From: Planctomycetota bacterium
Lineage (GTDB): Bacteria; Planctomycetota; B15-G4
NCBI GenBank assembly: GCA_029259715.1
Contig: JAJDEP010000005.1
Location: 558,001-622,000 of the forward strand
Length of the DNA: 64,000 nt
Direction of reading: 5' to 3'
The notes beneath the pieces were generated by a model. It was given only the letters and a program-made list of their open reading frames with translations. It did no database searches and was not told the origin of the DNA. Of the stretch, positions 54,459-63,730 are shown piece after piece. Position 1 is the stretch's first letter. Each line of letters begins with the position of its first letter. The translations under genes were made by a program, and so were the position numbers.

Positions 54459-56210
54459 TCACCGGGACAGGCCTTCATAGGCCAGCAACTCGCGCAGGAT
54501 CTCGCGGGCCACGGGAACCGTGGTCTGACTCGAAAAACGGCCGCCCTGAGGATCCTGCATGAGCACGACGACCGAGTAGCGCGGGGCGTCGGCGGGCAGC
54601 AGGGCTGCAAACGAATGGTTTTCCTTGGAGTGGTCCCGCTCGTCCTGGGCGGTGCCGGTCTTGCCCGCCACGAGGACGCCGTCGAGCAGGCCCATCTTGC
54701 TGGTGCCCTCATCGAGCACCGCCACCATCCAGTCGCGAATGAGGTCGCAGGTGTCGCGGCGGAACACCGGGACGGGAGCGGGACGGGCGGCCTCGAGCCA
54801 TTCCCCCGCGCTGCCCTGGACCGCGTCGAGCAGTCGCGGCGTGCGCCGGTGGCCGTCGGCGAGGGTGCCCACGGCGGCCGCCATCTGCACCACCGTGACG
54901 GCCATCTCGTAACCGTGCGAGACCGACACGAGGGTGTTGTCGCGGCTCCATCTCGAGAGGCGTGAGAGAACTCCGCCCGACTCGTAGGGCAAGGGGATGC
55001 CCGTGCGCTGGCCCAGGCCGAGGCGCCGCAAGACGTCGTAGACCGGGCGCATGCGCTCGGGGTCCTTCTGGCCGGCGCCGTCCATGATCGAGGTGAAGAT
55101 GCGGGCCATGCCGATGTTCGACGAGTAGACCAGGATCTCGCGCGGGTTGAGCGGATGGTCCTGGGGCTTGGTGTCCTTCACCATCGCGGAGCGCCGCGGG
55201 AAGTGACCCCGGTCGGCGCGGCAGTCGATGCGCGAGTCGGGCGTGACCAGGCCCAGCTCCAGCGCCGCGGCCATCATCAACGGCTTCATGATCGAGCCGG
55301 GGGCGTAGATGTCCTCCACCGCGCGGTGGCGGTAGCGGTTCTTGTCCCGTACGCGCCGGTCGCCGGCATCGAACAGGGGCACCGAGGCCAGGGTGAGCAG
55401 GTCGCCGGTGAAGACGTCCATGACCGCGCAGGCCGCACCGTCGGCGTCGCGTTCGGCGACGGCCGCCGCCAGGATGCGCTCGACTTTTCCCTGCAGGCGT
55501 GTATCGATGGTGAGACGGACGTCGCTGCCCGCCACCTTCGCGATGACGGAGTCGTCGGGGTGATGGATCGGCGCACCGTGGACGTCGACGCGATGGAAGC
55601 GCTGCCCCTCGATGCCGACGAGCAGGTCATGCAGGCCTCGCTCCACGCCCGCCACGCCATGGCCTTCATGATCGAGGAAGCCGACGACGTTGCCCGCCAC
55701 CGTGTTGCCGGGATGACGTCGGGCCCAACCGTATTCGAAGTCGACCAGAGCCAGGGCGCCACGCCGACCCTGGGCGGCCTCCAACTCGTCCATGAGGTCG
55801 GGATCGACGATGGGCGCCCCCAGGCGGCTGTAGCCGCCCGTCGTCAGGCGCCGGCTGATGTCCGCACGCGGGCGCGCCAGTCGCGGCGCCAGGAAGCCCG
55901 CGGTGCGATCGACGAGGGCGGTGATGCGGGCGTCGCTCTTGCGGCCCCCCGGAGGCCCCGTGAAGTTCGGGCCGTAGGCGGCCAGCTGCAGTTGCGGCAC
56001 CGAGAGCGCCAGAGGACTCCCGAAGCGGTCGAGGATGCGACCGCGGATGGCCGGTTTGGTGCTCCAGCGCGACGACTGGGTGAACATGCGCAGCTGCGCA
56101 TCCTCCACGTTCGTCGCCTGCACCCACGCGATGCGCCCGGCGAGTCCGCCCAGGGCCAGGAACAGAATGGCCGCGAAGGCGAAGACGAGCCGGCGCGCGC
56201 GCAGGATCAC
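54459..56210 (-). CDS. ftsI: Septal penicillin-binding protein FtsI/PBP3-type transpeptidase
   Basis: Cross-links septal peptidoglycan. The 583-residue protein has one N-terminal helix and a PBP dimerisation domain (RGRILDRFGSPLA). The class B transpeptidase has the active serine in SIMK (Ser306, Lys309), SSN (363-365) and KTG (516-518). The start is GTG, overlapping the ftsL-like stop. No PASTA domain follows. Confidence 0.94.
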   Translation of the reverse strand: MILRARRLVFAFAAILFLALGGLAGRIAWVQATNVEDAQLRMFTQSSRWSTKPAIRGRILDRFGSPLALSVPQLQLAAYGPNFTGPPGGRKSDARITALVDRTAGFLAPRLARPRADISRRLTTGGYSRLGAPIVDPDLMDELEAAQGRRGALALVDFEYGWARRHPGNTVAGNVVGFLDHEGHGVAGVERGLHDLLVGIEGQRFHRVDVHGAPIHHPDDSVIAKVAGSDVRLTIDTRLQGKVERILAAAVAERDADGAACAVMDVFTGDLLTLASVPLFDAGDRRVRDKNRYRHRAVEDIYAPGSIMKPLMMAAALELGLVTPDSRIDCRADRGHFPRRSAMVKDTKPQDHPLNPREILVYSSNIGMARIFTSIMDGAGQKDPERMRPVYDVLRRLGLGQRTGIPLPYESGGVLSRLSRWSRDNTLVSVSHGYEMAVTVVQMAAAVGTLADGHRRTPRLLDAVQGSAGEWLEAARPAPVPVFRRDTCDLIRDWMVAVLDEGTSKMGLLDGVLVAGKTGTAQDERDHSKENHSFAALLPADAPRYSVVVLMQDPQGGRFSSQTTVPVAREILRELLAYEGLSR

Positions 56211-56512
56211 GGACGCACGCTGCCCATCTCGGGCGCATCATCCCGCAGGTTCAGGGCAACGAGGGGGTCGGTGGTCGGCGGCCGCGGCGAGGCCGACTGG
56301 GCCCGCGCCGACGTCGCCGCGATGAGGTGCCGCGACGCCGTGTATTTCACCAGCGCATGGGCGCGCCGCCGGTCGAGCACCCGCTCCTCGGCATCGAGAC
56401 GCACGAGTGAGCGGCCATCGGCGAACGTCTCGGCGCGCACGCGCACGGTGAAGAGCGAGAGCAGAAGCAACGCAACGCCCGTGATCGCCAGACACCATCC
56501 GGAGGCCTTCAT
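56207..56512 (-). CDS. FtsL-like divisome protein
   Basis: A 101-residue bitopic protein. A short N-terminus is followed by a membrane helix (CLAITGVALLLLSLFTV) and a short charged helix that could form a coiled coil. It has little sequence similarity to known FtsL, and the call rests on size, topology and its place between rsmH and ftsI. It is coupled on both sides by 4-base overlaps. Confidence 0.7.
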   Translation of the reverse strand: MKASGWCLAITGVALLLLSLFTVRVRAETFADGRSLVRLDAEERVLDRRRAHALVKYTASRHLIAATSARAQSASPRPPTTDPLVALNLRDDAPEMGSVRP

Positions 56513-57393
56513 GACCGCTCCCCCTGTACGGCGAGCACGCGCAACCGCGCACTGCGACTGCGCCGGTTGGTGCGCCGTTCAGCGGGCGACGGTCCCGCCG
56601 GGCGCTTGGTGAGCAGGCGGTCTCCCGCCCGCGCCCGGTCCCGCATGAAGTGCTTCACGATCCTGTCCTCCCCCGAGTGGAACGCGATGACGGCCAGGCA
56701 TCCGCCCGGCGCCAGGAGTTGCAAGGCGAGCGGCAACGTCCGCTCGATGAGCTGGGTCTCTTGGTTCACGGCCATGCGCAGGCCCTGGAAGACCCGCGTG
56801 GCCGGGTGGATGCGTCCGCCGCGGCGGCCGAGGGTCTCCTCGACCAACACGCGCAGGTCACCCGTCGTGCGCACCGGCCGTTGCCGCCGGCGCGCCACGA
56901 TGGCCTCAGCGATGCGACGCGCCCGGGGCTCGCCGCCCCCGTCCCGCAGGATGCGCTCGAGTTCGTCCACGCTGCTGCCGTTGACGAGATCCCCCGCCGT
57001 CTGTCCCTGCGTCACATCCATGCGCATGTCGAGCGGCGCGTCGACCCGCAGCGAGAAGCCGCGATCGACATCGTCGAGCTGCATGGACGACACGCCCAGG
57101 TCCAGCAGGACGGCGTCGACCTGCACGCCCTGCTCGATGAGACGCCGGCAACACTGCTCGCTGTCGCCGTGGAGGAAGCGCACCCGATCGCCGCATGCGT
57201 CCAGCGTCGTGCGCGAGAGTTCCAACGCGACCTCATCGCGATCGCAGGCAAAGACCTGGGCGGTGGGCGCCGAAAGAGCCATGAAGGCCAGGACATGGCC
57301 TCCGGCACCCACCGTCAGGTCAAGCAGGGAACTGCAAGAGGGAGCGTCGATGAGCTCCATGACTTCCCCCGCCATCACGGGTACATGGTTCAT
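56509..57393 (-). CDS. rsmH: 16S rRNA (cytosine1402-N4)-methyltransferase RsmH
   Basis: Methylates C1402 of 16S rRNA. The 294-residue protein begins MNHVPVMAGEVMEL, typical of the family. It has DLTVGAGGH as SAM motif I, DLGVSSMQLDDVDRGFS and VIAFHSGEDRIVK. ATG 57393 is chosen over upstream candidates because it fits this N-terminus and has GGAGCGG upstream. Confidence 0.95.
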   Translation of the reverse strand: MNHVPVMAGEVMELIDAPSCSSLLDLTVGAGGHVLAFMALSAPTAQVFACDRDEVALELSRTTLDACGDRVRFLHGDSEQCCRRLIEQGVQVDAVLLDLGVSSMQLDDVDRGFSLRVDAPLDMRMDVTQGQTAGDLVNGSSVDELERILRDGGGEPRARRIAEAIVARRRQRPVRTTGDLRVLVEETLGRRGGRIHPATRVFQGLRMAVNQETQLIERTLPLALQLLAPGGCLAVIAFHSGEDRIVKHFMRDRARAGDRLLTKRPAGPSPAERRTNRRSRSARLRVLAVQGERS

Positions 57394-57422
57394 CGCTGTC
57401 TCCGCTCCGTGCGACGCAACAA

Positions 57423-57866
57423 TCACCGGAACACTTCTTTCGCCTGCTGTTCGTAGTCGTCGCGCGCACCGTTCATGCGCGCTGCCCAGGCCTTGGGCTC
57501 CCACAGCTCCACGCGCCGGCCCACGCCGGCGAAGACGACCTTGTCGTCGAGGCCCACCACCGCCTTCAGCGATTCGGGCAGGAGCAAACGACCGTTGCGG
57601 TCGATGGAGCACGGCTCGGCCGAGCTGTAGAAGGTGCGCGAGAAGTCGCGCGTGCCCTGTTCACCCATCGGGCTGGACTCGACCGCTTCACCGAGCTGCG
57701 CGAACCCGTCGGGCGTGTAGAGGAACAGGCAGCCGTCGAGACCGGTGGTCACGACCACCTCGGACGCGCTGTCGAGCCGACGCAGGGTCTCCACCATCTT
57801 CCGGGGCACCGAGACGCGGTTCTTCGCGTCGATCGCGTGCGTGTAGCAGCCCGTGAAGAGGTTCAT
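57423..57866 (-). CDS. mraZ: Transcriptional regulator MraZ
   Basis: First gene of the dcw cluster and its DNA-binding autoregulator. The 147-residue protein has two AbrB/SpoVT-like halves with FTGCYTHAIDAKNRVSVP and CSIDRNGRLLLPESL. ATG 57866 is used. The upstream region has the GTGGG repeats that MraZ binds in other bacteria. Confidence 0.94.
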   Translation of the reverse strand: MNLFTGCYTHAIDAKNRVSVPRKMVETLRRLDSASEVVVTTGLDGCLFLYTPDGFAQLGEAVESSPMGEQGTRDFSRTFYSSAEPCSIDRNGRLLLPESLKAVVGLDDKVVFAGVGRRVELWEPKAWAARMNGARDDYEQQAKEVFR

Positions 57867-57900
57867 TCGGGCGGTTCTCCCCCTGATTCCCGTTTCGTGA

Positions 57901-57939
57901 CCCGAGATCCCACTATATCCCACCTGTGCCCATCTCGGG
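57901..57939 (-). promoter_or_regulatory. MraZ operator-type GTGGG repeats within an inverted repeat
   Basis: On the minus strand GTGGG occurs at 57923-57919 and 57913-57909, spaced 10 bases centre to centre (GTGGG-N5-GTGGG), as in the MraZ boxes of E. coli and Mycoplasma. The intervening TATAGT could be a -10. Perfect 8-bp arms CCCGAGAT (57901-57908) and ATCTCGGG (57932-57939) flank the block. The rest of the gap, up to 58162, shows nothing clear. Confidence 0.65.
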
Positions 57940-58162
57940 GGAAAACGAACCAGATAATCCGACGTCGCCCCACAAGGGTGGTTCAGGGGAGCCGCTGCCG
58001 ATGTCGGGGCGGACTTCGAGCCCGGCTGGAGAACGGGCCGGAACCCCGCGGAATCAGGCCCGCACCGGGGAATCCGGGCTGAGGCGGGCCGACCGCCGGT
58101 CAGGCGCGGGCCCGGTCCGGCCGGTGGGGATCGGTGGGTGCCGCCCGTCGGGGCGCGGCGGA

Positions 58163-58795
58163 TCAGCCGGCGGCGCCGGTCTCCCCCTCGTCAGCGGTCC
58201 CGTCGTCGGTCGCCGGTTCTCCCGCCTCGGTCTCGGCCCCCGCCAGGATCTCCTCTACCGAGAAGTCCTCGGGCAGATCGCTCTGGAGGATGCGGGCGAG
58301 TCGCTCGCGGGTCTCGACCAGCGCCTCGGCGTCCAGGTGCGGCGCAGGCACGACCACCTCCGGCTGGCCCGCGCCGCGCGTCACCACCATGACCTCATGG
58401 CCGTCGAGGGCCTCGAAGCGCTTGAGGCGCAGCAGCCGCTTGCGCAGCAGCACCAACCCCACCAGGTAGGCCAGGCGCTGGTACTCCGGCTCCTCGCGCT
58501 TCACGAGCAGCATGAAGATCTCGCGCAGCATCTGGTAGTCGACCACGAGTCGGGGAGCGCCGTCCACGGGGATTGTGTGCCGCCAGTAGAAGTCGTCCTG
58601 GCCGCTCAACTCCCCCAACTTTGGACAGGTTGCGCACAGGTCTTCCCGAAGGATTCCCAAACCGTCGAGCCCCGGGTCCCCGAAACGCAACACGCTGGTG
58701 ACGGCGTCACCCGGACCGGCGGGCTGTTCGCACGCATCGCAAGGATGGCAGCCGGACGGGATGTCCCAACCCTCTTGCAACGTCACAGGTGTCAT
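58163..58795 (-). CDS. Conserved protein of unknown function with CxxC and FYWRH motifs
   Basis: A 210-residue protein with no signal peptide or membrane helix. The N-terminus has two CxxC pairs (CDAC and CATC) that may bind zinc, then an FYWRHTIP block and VDYQMLREIFMLL. A basic helix (LLRKRLLRLKRFEAL) and an EVMVVTRGAG strand follow, with an acidic tail. I do not recognise a named family. ATG 58795 is used; TTG 58819 and GTG 58786 are possible. It is divergent from dnaE. Confidence 0.7.
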   Translation of the reverse strand: MTPVTLQEGWDIPSGCHPCDACEQPAGPGDAVTSVLRFGDPGLDGLGILREDLCATCPKLGELSGQDDFYWRHTIPVDGAPRLVVDYQMLREIFMLLVKREEPEYQRLAYLVGLVLLRKRLLRLKRFEALDGHEVMVVTRGAGQPEVVVPAPHLDAEALVETRERLARILQSDLPEDFSVEEILAGAETEAGEPATDDGTADEGETGAAG

Positions 58796-58835
58796 CTCCG
58801 CCGCGTGTGAACCGTGCAACCGTCTTGTGGGTCGA

Positions 58836-58865
58836 CCGCCTCGTGAGGTGCCGCCTCGTAAGGTG
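58836..58865. repeat. Tandem 15-bp repeat in a divergent promoter region
   Basis: CCGCCTCGTGAGGTG (58836-58850) is followed directly by CCGCCTCGTAAGGTG (58851-58865), 14 of 15 identical. The first copy holds the palindrome CCTCGTGAGG. The pair lies between the divergent genes at 58795 and 59005. Confidence 0.7.
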
Positions 58866-58952
58866 ACCGTCGCGCGGGGCAGCGAAGCTAGCAGGGCACC
58901 GCGTCACTCACAAGCCGGGCGTGCCTCTACCGGGTCCCTCTCGCCACCTCCG

Positions 58953-58981
58953 TTGAAGCCGCCCGGTCCGCCCCCTACCGT
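58953..58981 (+). promoter_or_regulatory. Putative dnaE promoter
   Basis: TTGAAG (58953-58958) and TACCGT (58976-58981) are 17 bases apart. The predicted start near 58988 leaves a leader of about 17 bases that contains GGAGGGG, a good ribosome site for the ATG at 59005. Confidence 0.5.
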
Positions 58982-59004
58982 GAGGGCATGGAGGGGTCAC
59001 CACG

Positions 59005-62000
59005 ATGAGCACACCGGCGTTCGTCCACCTCCACGTCCACAGCCATTACTCGCTGCTGGACGGGGCCATCACCGTCGACAACCTCGTCGGCGAGGCGGCG
59101 CGCCTGGGCATGTCGAGTCTCGCGCTCACCGATCACGGCAACCTGTTCGGCGCCCTCGAGTTCTACATCAAGGCGCGCAAGGCCGGCGTCAATCCGATCA
59201 TCGGGTGCGAGGCCTACCTCGTGCAGGGCGACGCCACCGCCCCGCATCAACCGGGCATCAAGCGGCGTCGCAACCACATCACGTTGCTGGCCCGCAATCG
59301 CACCGGTTACGAGAACCTGTGCCGGCTCTCGTCCCTCTCGTGGACCAAGGGCTTCCACCGCAAACCCTGCCTCGACAAGACCATGCTGGCGGCCCACTCC
59401 GAGGGACTCATGGCGCTGTCGGGCTGCATGTCCGGCGAGGTGGCGCAGCACCTCATCGGCGGGCGCCTCGACGAGGCGTGCGCGAGCGCCGAGGAGTACG
59501 CCGAGATCCTCGGGCGCGACAACTTCTACCTCGAGGTCATGAGCAACGGGATCAAGGCGCAGGAGACGATCATCGACGCCATGCCCGATGTGGCCGCGCG
59601 CACAGGGCTCAAGCTGGTGGCGACCAACGACGTGCACTACCGCTGTCAGGGCGACGCGGTGGCTCAGGACGCGCTGATCTGCATCGGCAGCGGCCAGCGC
59701 ATGCACGACACCAACCGACGCTTCCAGATCGACACCGACGAGCTGTACTTCCGCACCAGCGAGGAGATGGCCGAGCTCTTCGGCGTCGACAGCGAGGCCT
59801 ACCGCAGCACCGTCGAGATCGGCGAGCGCTGCGACGTGCAACTCGACCTCGAGACGATGCACCTGCCGCGCTTCGAGATCCCCACCGGCGAGCCCGAAGA
59901 GGTCTACCTGCGTCGGCTCTGCGAGAGCGGGTTGGCCGAGCGCTACGGGGCCGTCGAGGGCCCCGTCCGGGCCCGCTTCGAGAAGGAGTACGAGGTCATC
60001 CACTCGATGGGCTTCGTCTCCTACTTCCTCATCGTCTGGGACCTGTGCCGCTTCGCTCGGGACAGCGGCATTCCCGTGGGACCGGGGCGCGGCTCGGCGG
60101 CCGGTTCCATCGTTGCGTTCAGCCTCGGCATCACCCAGCTCGACCCGCTCAAGTACGACCTGCTGTTCGAGCGCTTCCTCAACGCCGACCGCATCTCCAT
60201 GCCGGACATCGACATCGACTTCTGTCGGGACCGGCGCGAGGACGTGATCCAGTACGCGCGGGACAAGTACGGCAACGATCAGGTCTGCCAGATCGTGACC
60301 TTCGGCACCCTGGCCGCGAAGGCCGCCATCCGGGATGCGGGCCGCGTCCTCGACATCCCGCTGCCCGAGGTCGACAAGATCGCCAAGCGGCTGCCCGACG
60401 GCGCCCAGCGCTTCACCCTCAGCGATGCGCTGGAGGCCGACGAGGAGTTGGCCGGGCTGCTGGCCGGCAGCGAGCAACTCACCGAGCTGCGCGACGTGTC
60501 CATGAGCATCGAGGGCATGTGCCGCAACACGTCGACCCACGCCGCGGGGGTGGTCATCACCGACCGCCCGCTCATCGACCTGGTGCCGCTGTGCGTCGTG
60601 CAGGGCCAGGTCAATACGCAGTATCAGATGACCGACCTCGAGCGCATCGGCCTGCTCAAGATGGATTTCCTGGGGTTGAAGAACCTCACCATCCTCGAGC
60701 GCGCGCGGATCATGGTGAAGGCCGCCCGCGGCATCGACATCGACTACGACACGATCCCCCTCGACGACACCCCCACCTACGAGTTGCTGCAGCGCGCCGA
60801 CTGCTCGGGCGTCTTCCAGCTCGAGTCGTCCGGCATGCGTGAGCTCATCGGGCGCCTGGCGCCCACGTGCTTCGAGGACATCATCGCCCTCATCGCGCTC
60901 TACCGTCCGGGGCCGCTGCAGTCGGGCATGACCGACAGCTTCGTGCAGCGCAAGCACGGCACCGAGCGCATCGAGTACGACCACCCGCTCATGGAAGAGG
61001 TGCTGAAGGACACCTACGGCACCATGGTCTACCAGGAGCAGGTCATGCTCCTGGCCCAGCAGCTCGGGGGGCTGTCGCTCAACGACGCCGACGGGCTGCG
61101 CAAGGCCATGGGCAAGAAGAAGCTCCACATCATGGAGTCCTACAAGGCCCAGTTCCTCGAGGGCTGCAGCGAACGGAAGATCCCGACGCCGCGCGCCGAG
61201 AAGGTCTGGGACGACATGAGCCGCTTCGCCCAGTACGGCTTCAACAAGTCGCACTCGGCCGCCTACGGCCTGATCACCTACCGCACTGCGTACATGAAGG
61301 CCAACTACCCGGGCGAGTTCCTGGCCGCACTCATGTCGTGCGACGCGGGCAACACCGACAAGCTGTGCGAGTACGTCGAGGAGGCGCGGCGCATCGGGCG
61401 CGAGGTCCTGGGCCCGGACGTGAACAAGAGCAGCGACGACTTCGTGCTGGAGGGCGACGCCGTGCGGTTCGGCCTCAGCGCCATCAAGGGGCTGGGCTCC
61501 CGCGCGGTCGAGGCCATCCTGGCCGGGCGCCGGGCGGCGGGCGAGCAATTCGGGAGCCTGGCCGACTTCATCGACAACGTCGATCACCGGGCGCTCAACC
61601 GGGCGGCCTTCGACGCCCTCGTGAAGGCCGGCGGCTTCACTTCCCTCGAGCCCAACCGGGCGGCGTTGCTGGCCTCGTCCGACGGACTGCTGCGGGATGC
61701 CGCCCGGCAACAGGGCGACAAGGCCGTCGGGCAGTCGTCGCTCTTCGGAGGAGGGCAGGCCGTGGAGGTGCGGCTGGGCCCGGCCGACCCCGCCACCGAC
61801 ATCGAATTGGTCGCCATGGAGAAGGAGGCCCTGGGCCTGTGCCTGAGCACCGACCCCATGGGCCCCTACCGCCACATGCTGCTCCTGGTGGCGACCCACG
61901 ACGTCGGTGAGCTGAGTGAGCTCAACGACCGCGCCGAGGTGCTCGTGGGCGGCATCATCACGGGCATCCGCACCACGGTCACGAGCAAGGGGCGCACGGC

Positions 62001-62448
62001 CGGCAAGCCCATGGCCATGCTGCGCGTGCAGGGCGGCGGCGGGACATGCGGCGCCGTCGTCTTCCCGCGCAGCTACGAACGCTACCGCGACCTGATCCAG
62101 GAGGACCGGGTGGCGCTGTTCCGGGGCAAGGTCGACCGCACCCGCGACGAACCCCAGCTGCTGGTCGACGAGATCCTCAGCCTCGACGATCCGGCCGTGG
62201 GCGAATCACGCCGCCTGATCCTCGACGTGCGCGCATCGAGCCAGGACGTGGCCCGGCAGAGGCTCGCGCGCCTGCAACCGCTGCTGGCCGGCTACCCGGG
62301 CCCCACCGAGACCTACCTCGCCGTGGAATCCGAACCCGGCAAGCGCTCCACCTGGCGCCTCGGCCACCAACACCGCGTGGCCGTCTCCGTCGGACTGGTC
62401 GACGAGCTCGGCGAACTCCTCGGGCACGAGCACATCCACCTGCGCTAG
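59005..62448 (+). CDS. dnaE: DNA polymerase III alpha subunit DnaE
   Basis: Replicative C-family polymerase of 1147 residues, the usual DnaE1 length. It begins with the PHP domain (HLHVHSHYSLLDGA), continues with the polymerase core carrying the catalytic aspartates in PDIDIDF (around residue 400), and has GRGSAAGSIVAF. Helix-hairpin-helix and C-terminal OB-fold regions follow. A short GGAGGGG leader lies 5' of the ATG. There is no sign of a fused exonuclease, so it is not PolC. Confidence 0.96.
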   Translation: MSTPAFVHLHVHSHYSLLDGAITVDNLVGEAARLGMSSLALTDHGNLFGALEFYIKARKAGVNPIIGCEAYLVQGDATAPHQPGIKRRRNHITLLARNRTGYENLCRLSSLSWTKGFHRKPCLDKTMLAAHSEGLMALSGCMSGEVAQHLIGGRLDEACASAEEYAEILGRDNFYLEVMSNGIKAQETIIDAMPDVAARTGLKLVATNDVHYRCQGDAVAQDALICIGSGQRMHDTNRRFQIDTDELYFRTSEEMAELFGVDSEAYRSTVEIGERCDVQLDLETMHLPRFEIPTGEPEEVYLRRLCESGLAERYGAVEGPVRARFEKEYEVIHSMGFVSYFLIVWDLCRFARDSGIPVGPGRGSAAGSIVAFSLGITQLDPLKYDLLFERFLNADRISMPDIDIDFCRDRREDVIQYARDKYGNDQVCQIVTFGTLAAKAAIRDAGRVLDIPLPEVDKIAKRLPDGAQRFTLSDALEADEELAGLLAGSEQLTELRDVSMSIEGMCRNTSTHAAGVVITDRPLIDLVPLCVVQGQVNTQYQMTDLERIGLLKMDFLGLKNLTILERARIMVKAARGIDIDYDTIPLDDTPTYELLQRADCSGVFQLESSGMRELIGRLAPTCFEDIIALIALYRPGPLQSGMTDSFVQRKHGTERIEYDHPLMEEVLKDTYGTMVYQEQVMLLAQQLGGLSLNDADGLRKAMGKKKLHIMESYKAQFLEGCSERKIPTPRAEKVWDDMSRFAQYGFNKSHSAAYGLITYRTAYMKANYPGEFLAALMSCDAGNTDKLCEYVEEARRIGREVLGPDVNKSSDDFVLEGDAVRFGLSAIKGLGSRAVEAILAGRRAAGEQFGSLADFIDNVDHRALNRAAFDALVKAGGFTSLEPNRAALLASSDGLLRDAARQQGDKAVGQSSLFGGGQAVEVRLGPADPATDIELVAMEKEALGLCLSTDPMGPYRHMLLLVATHDVGELSELNDRAEVLVGGIITGIRTTVTSKGRTAGKPMAMLRVQGGGGTCGAVVFPRSYERYRDLIQEDRVALFRGKVDRTRDEPQLLVDEILSLDDPAVGESRRLILDVRASSQDVARQRLARLQPLLAGYPGPTETYLAVESEPGKRSTWRLGHQHRVAVSVGLVDELGELLGHEHIHLR

Positions 62449-62470
62449 AGCGCCGGGCCGCCCCGCGGGA

Positions 62471-63277
62471 CTAGCCGCCGTGGCCGTCCTGAGCGCGGAG
62501 TGCTTCGCGATCCGCCGGGTCGGCGGAGGTCGGCTCGGGCAGGTCGTCACCGAGGACATCCACGAGAAAGATGCCCAGGAAGAAGTCGAGGAACTCGGCC
62601 GGCCGCAGGCCGAGCCGCGCACCCGCGGGGCCGAACATGAAGTCCATCTCGAACAGGTCCCAGGCCCGGGGCATGGCCCGCCCGTCGCGCCGGGCCGCCC
62701 ACAGGGTCGTGCGGTTGGGCGAGCCGATCACATCGAGGCTGTCGGGGCCGCCCTGTTCGCGGCGCAGGTCGGTGTAGTCGACCGCAGCGCGCATGCCGGG
62801 CCAGCCCAAGGCGCCCCGGGACTCCCGCGTCACCGGCGGGTGGCGCCCCCACGACCGGCGTTCGGGCTCGGCATCACTGCTGTCGAGGCCCTCGCCCTGG
62901 GGAGCGTCGCGGAAGGACTGCCAACGATAGAGCAGCGGCATGCCGCGCTCGCCGAGGCTGCGCCCGGAGGGCGGCTCCGGCAGGACACCCGTGCTCTCGA
63001 CCCAGAGCACGTGGGGCAGACCGACCTGATATTCGCGCCACGAGCCGCGGAACATGCGGTCGTCGTAGCCCCAGCGCGTGGCCCTCACCGGTATGCCGGT
63101 CAGGCCGACCTGGAACAACGGCGAGAACTGAGCGGACATGTGCAGGCCCCAGCCCCAGGCCACGCTCATGGGGAAGGCATCCTGCAGGTCGGCGACACGG
63201 CCTCGTCCATACGTACCCACTGCGCTGCAGCCGGTGGCCAGCAGCAGCAGGGCGACGCAGGCGAGGCGCGCGGTCAC
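62471..63277 (-). CDS. Predicted lipoprotein related to the tandem family at 2014-3170
   Basis: A 268-residue protein. GTG 63277 forms a GTGA overlap with the rplQ stop and precedes a signal peptide ending LATGC (Cys17). The mature protein starts SAVGTYGRGRVADLQDA, like the first tandem lipoprotein. A central insert of ~80 residues is Pro/Arg-rich. The C-terminus repeats the family signature LRPAEFLDFFLG, then GDD. Function is unknown. Its coupling to the ribosomal gene rplQ is odd for a lipoprotein. Confidence 0.75.
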   Translation of the reverse strand: MTARLACVALLLLATGCSAVGTYGRGRVADLQDAFPMSVAWGWGLHMSAQFSPLFQVGLTGIPVRATRWGYDDRMFRGSWREYQVGLPHVLWVESTGVLPEPPSGRSLGERGMPLLYRWQSFRDAPQGEGLDSSDAEPERRSWGRHPPVTRESRGALGWPGMRAAVDYTDLRREQGGPDSLDVIGSPNRTTLWAARRDGRAMPRAWDLFEMDFMFGPAGARLGLRPAEFLDFFLGIFLVDVLGDDLPEPTSADPADREALRAQDGHGG

Positions 63278-63687
63278 GACTCGGCGCTCGGCGACCCTTC
63301 TCCGTCGCCGGCTCCGGCACCGCCGGGCACGTAGTTGACCAGCTCGAGCAGGGCACGAGCACCCTGATCGCCGAGACGACGACCCGCGAGGCGGACGATG
63401 CGGCAATAGCCGCCCGGACGCTCGGCAAAGCTGGGCGCGATCTCGTCGAACAGGCGTTGCACGGCGTCCCGATCCTGCAGGCGGCTCATCGCCAGGCGCA
63501 TGCGGTGCTGATCCTTCGTCCGCGCCAGGGTGATGAGCTTCTCGGCCGTCGGCTTGTACTCCTTCGCCTTGGCCAGGGTCGTCTCGATCCGACCGTGCCG
63601 GAACAGGGCCGCGATCAGGTTGCGCGAGAGCGCGATCCGGTGTGACGACGAACGCCCCAGGCGCCGTCCTCTCATGCGATGTCTCAT
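63274..63687 (-). CDS. rplQ: 50S ribosomal protein L17
   Basis: A 137-residue protein, slightly longer than the ~127 of E. coli. It has MRHRMRGRRLGRSSSHR at the start, RHGRIETTLAKAKE and a later GGYCRIVRLAGRRLGDQG. The extra C-terminal tail is Gly/Ser/Glu-rich. It sits immediately after rpoA, the usual alpha-operon order. Confidence 0.96.
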   Translation of the reverse strand: MRHRMRGRRLGRSSSHRIALSRNLIAALFRHGRIETTLAKAKEYKPTAEKLITLARTKDQHRMRLAMSRLQDRDAVQRLFDEIAPSFAERPGGYCRIVRLAGRRLGDQGARALLELVNYVPGGAGAGDGEGSPSAES

Positions 63688-63730
63688 GTGCTTCGCTCCT
63701 CTCCCGCAGCGCCGCGTCCGACCGCGAGGG

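Noticed and set aside
54348..54462. murE starting at GTG 54462
   Set aside because: It would give a GTGA overlap like many genes here, but the 38 extra residues are Arg-rich and do not fit MurE family N-termini. Kept only as an alternative.
58975..61899. 974-residue open frame on the minus strand, antisense to dnaE
   Set aside because: It mirrors a verified dnaE gene in a GC-rich sequence. Its composition is repetitive Gly/Ala/Arg/His and it has no recognisable domain.
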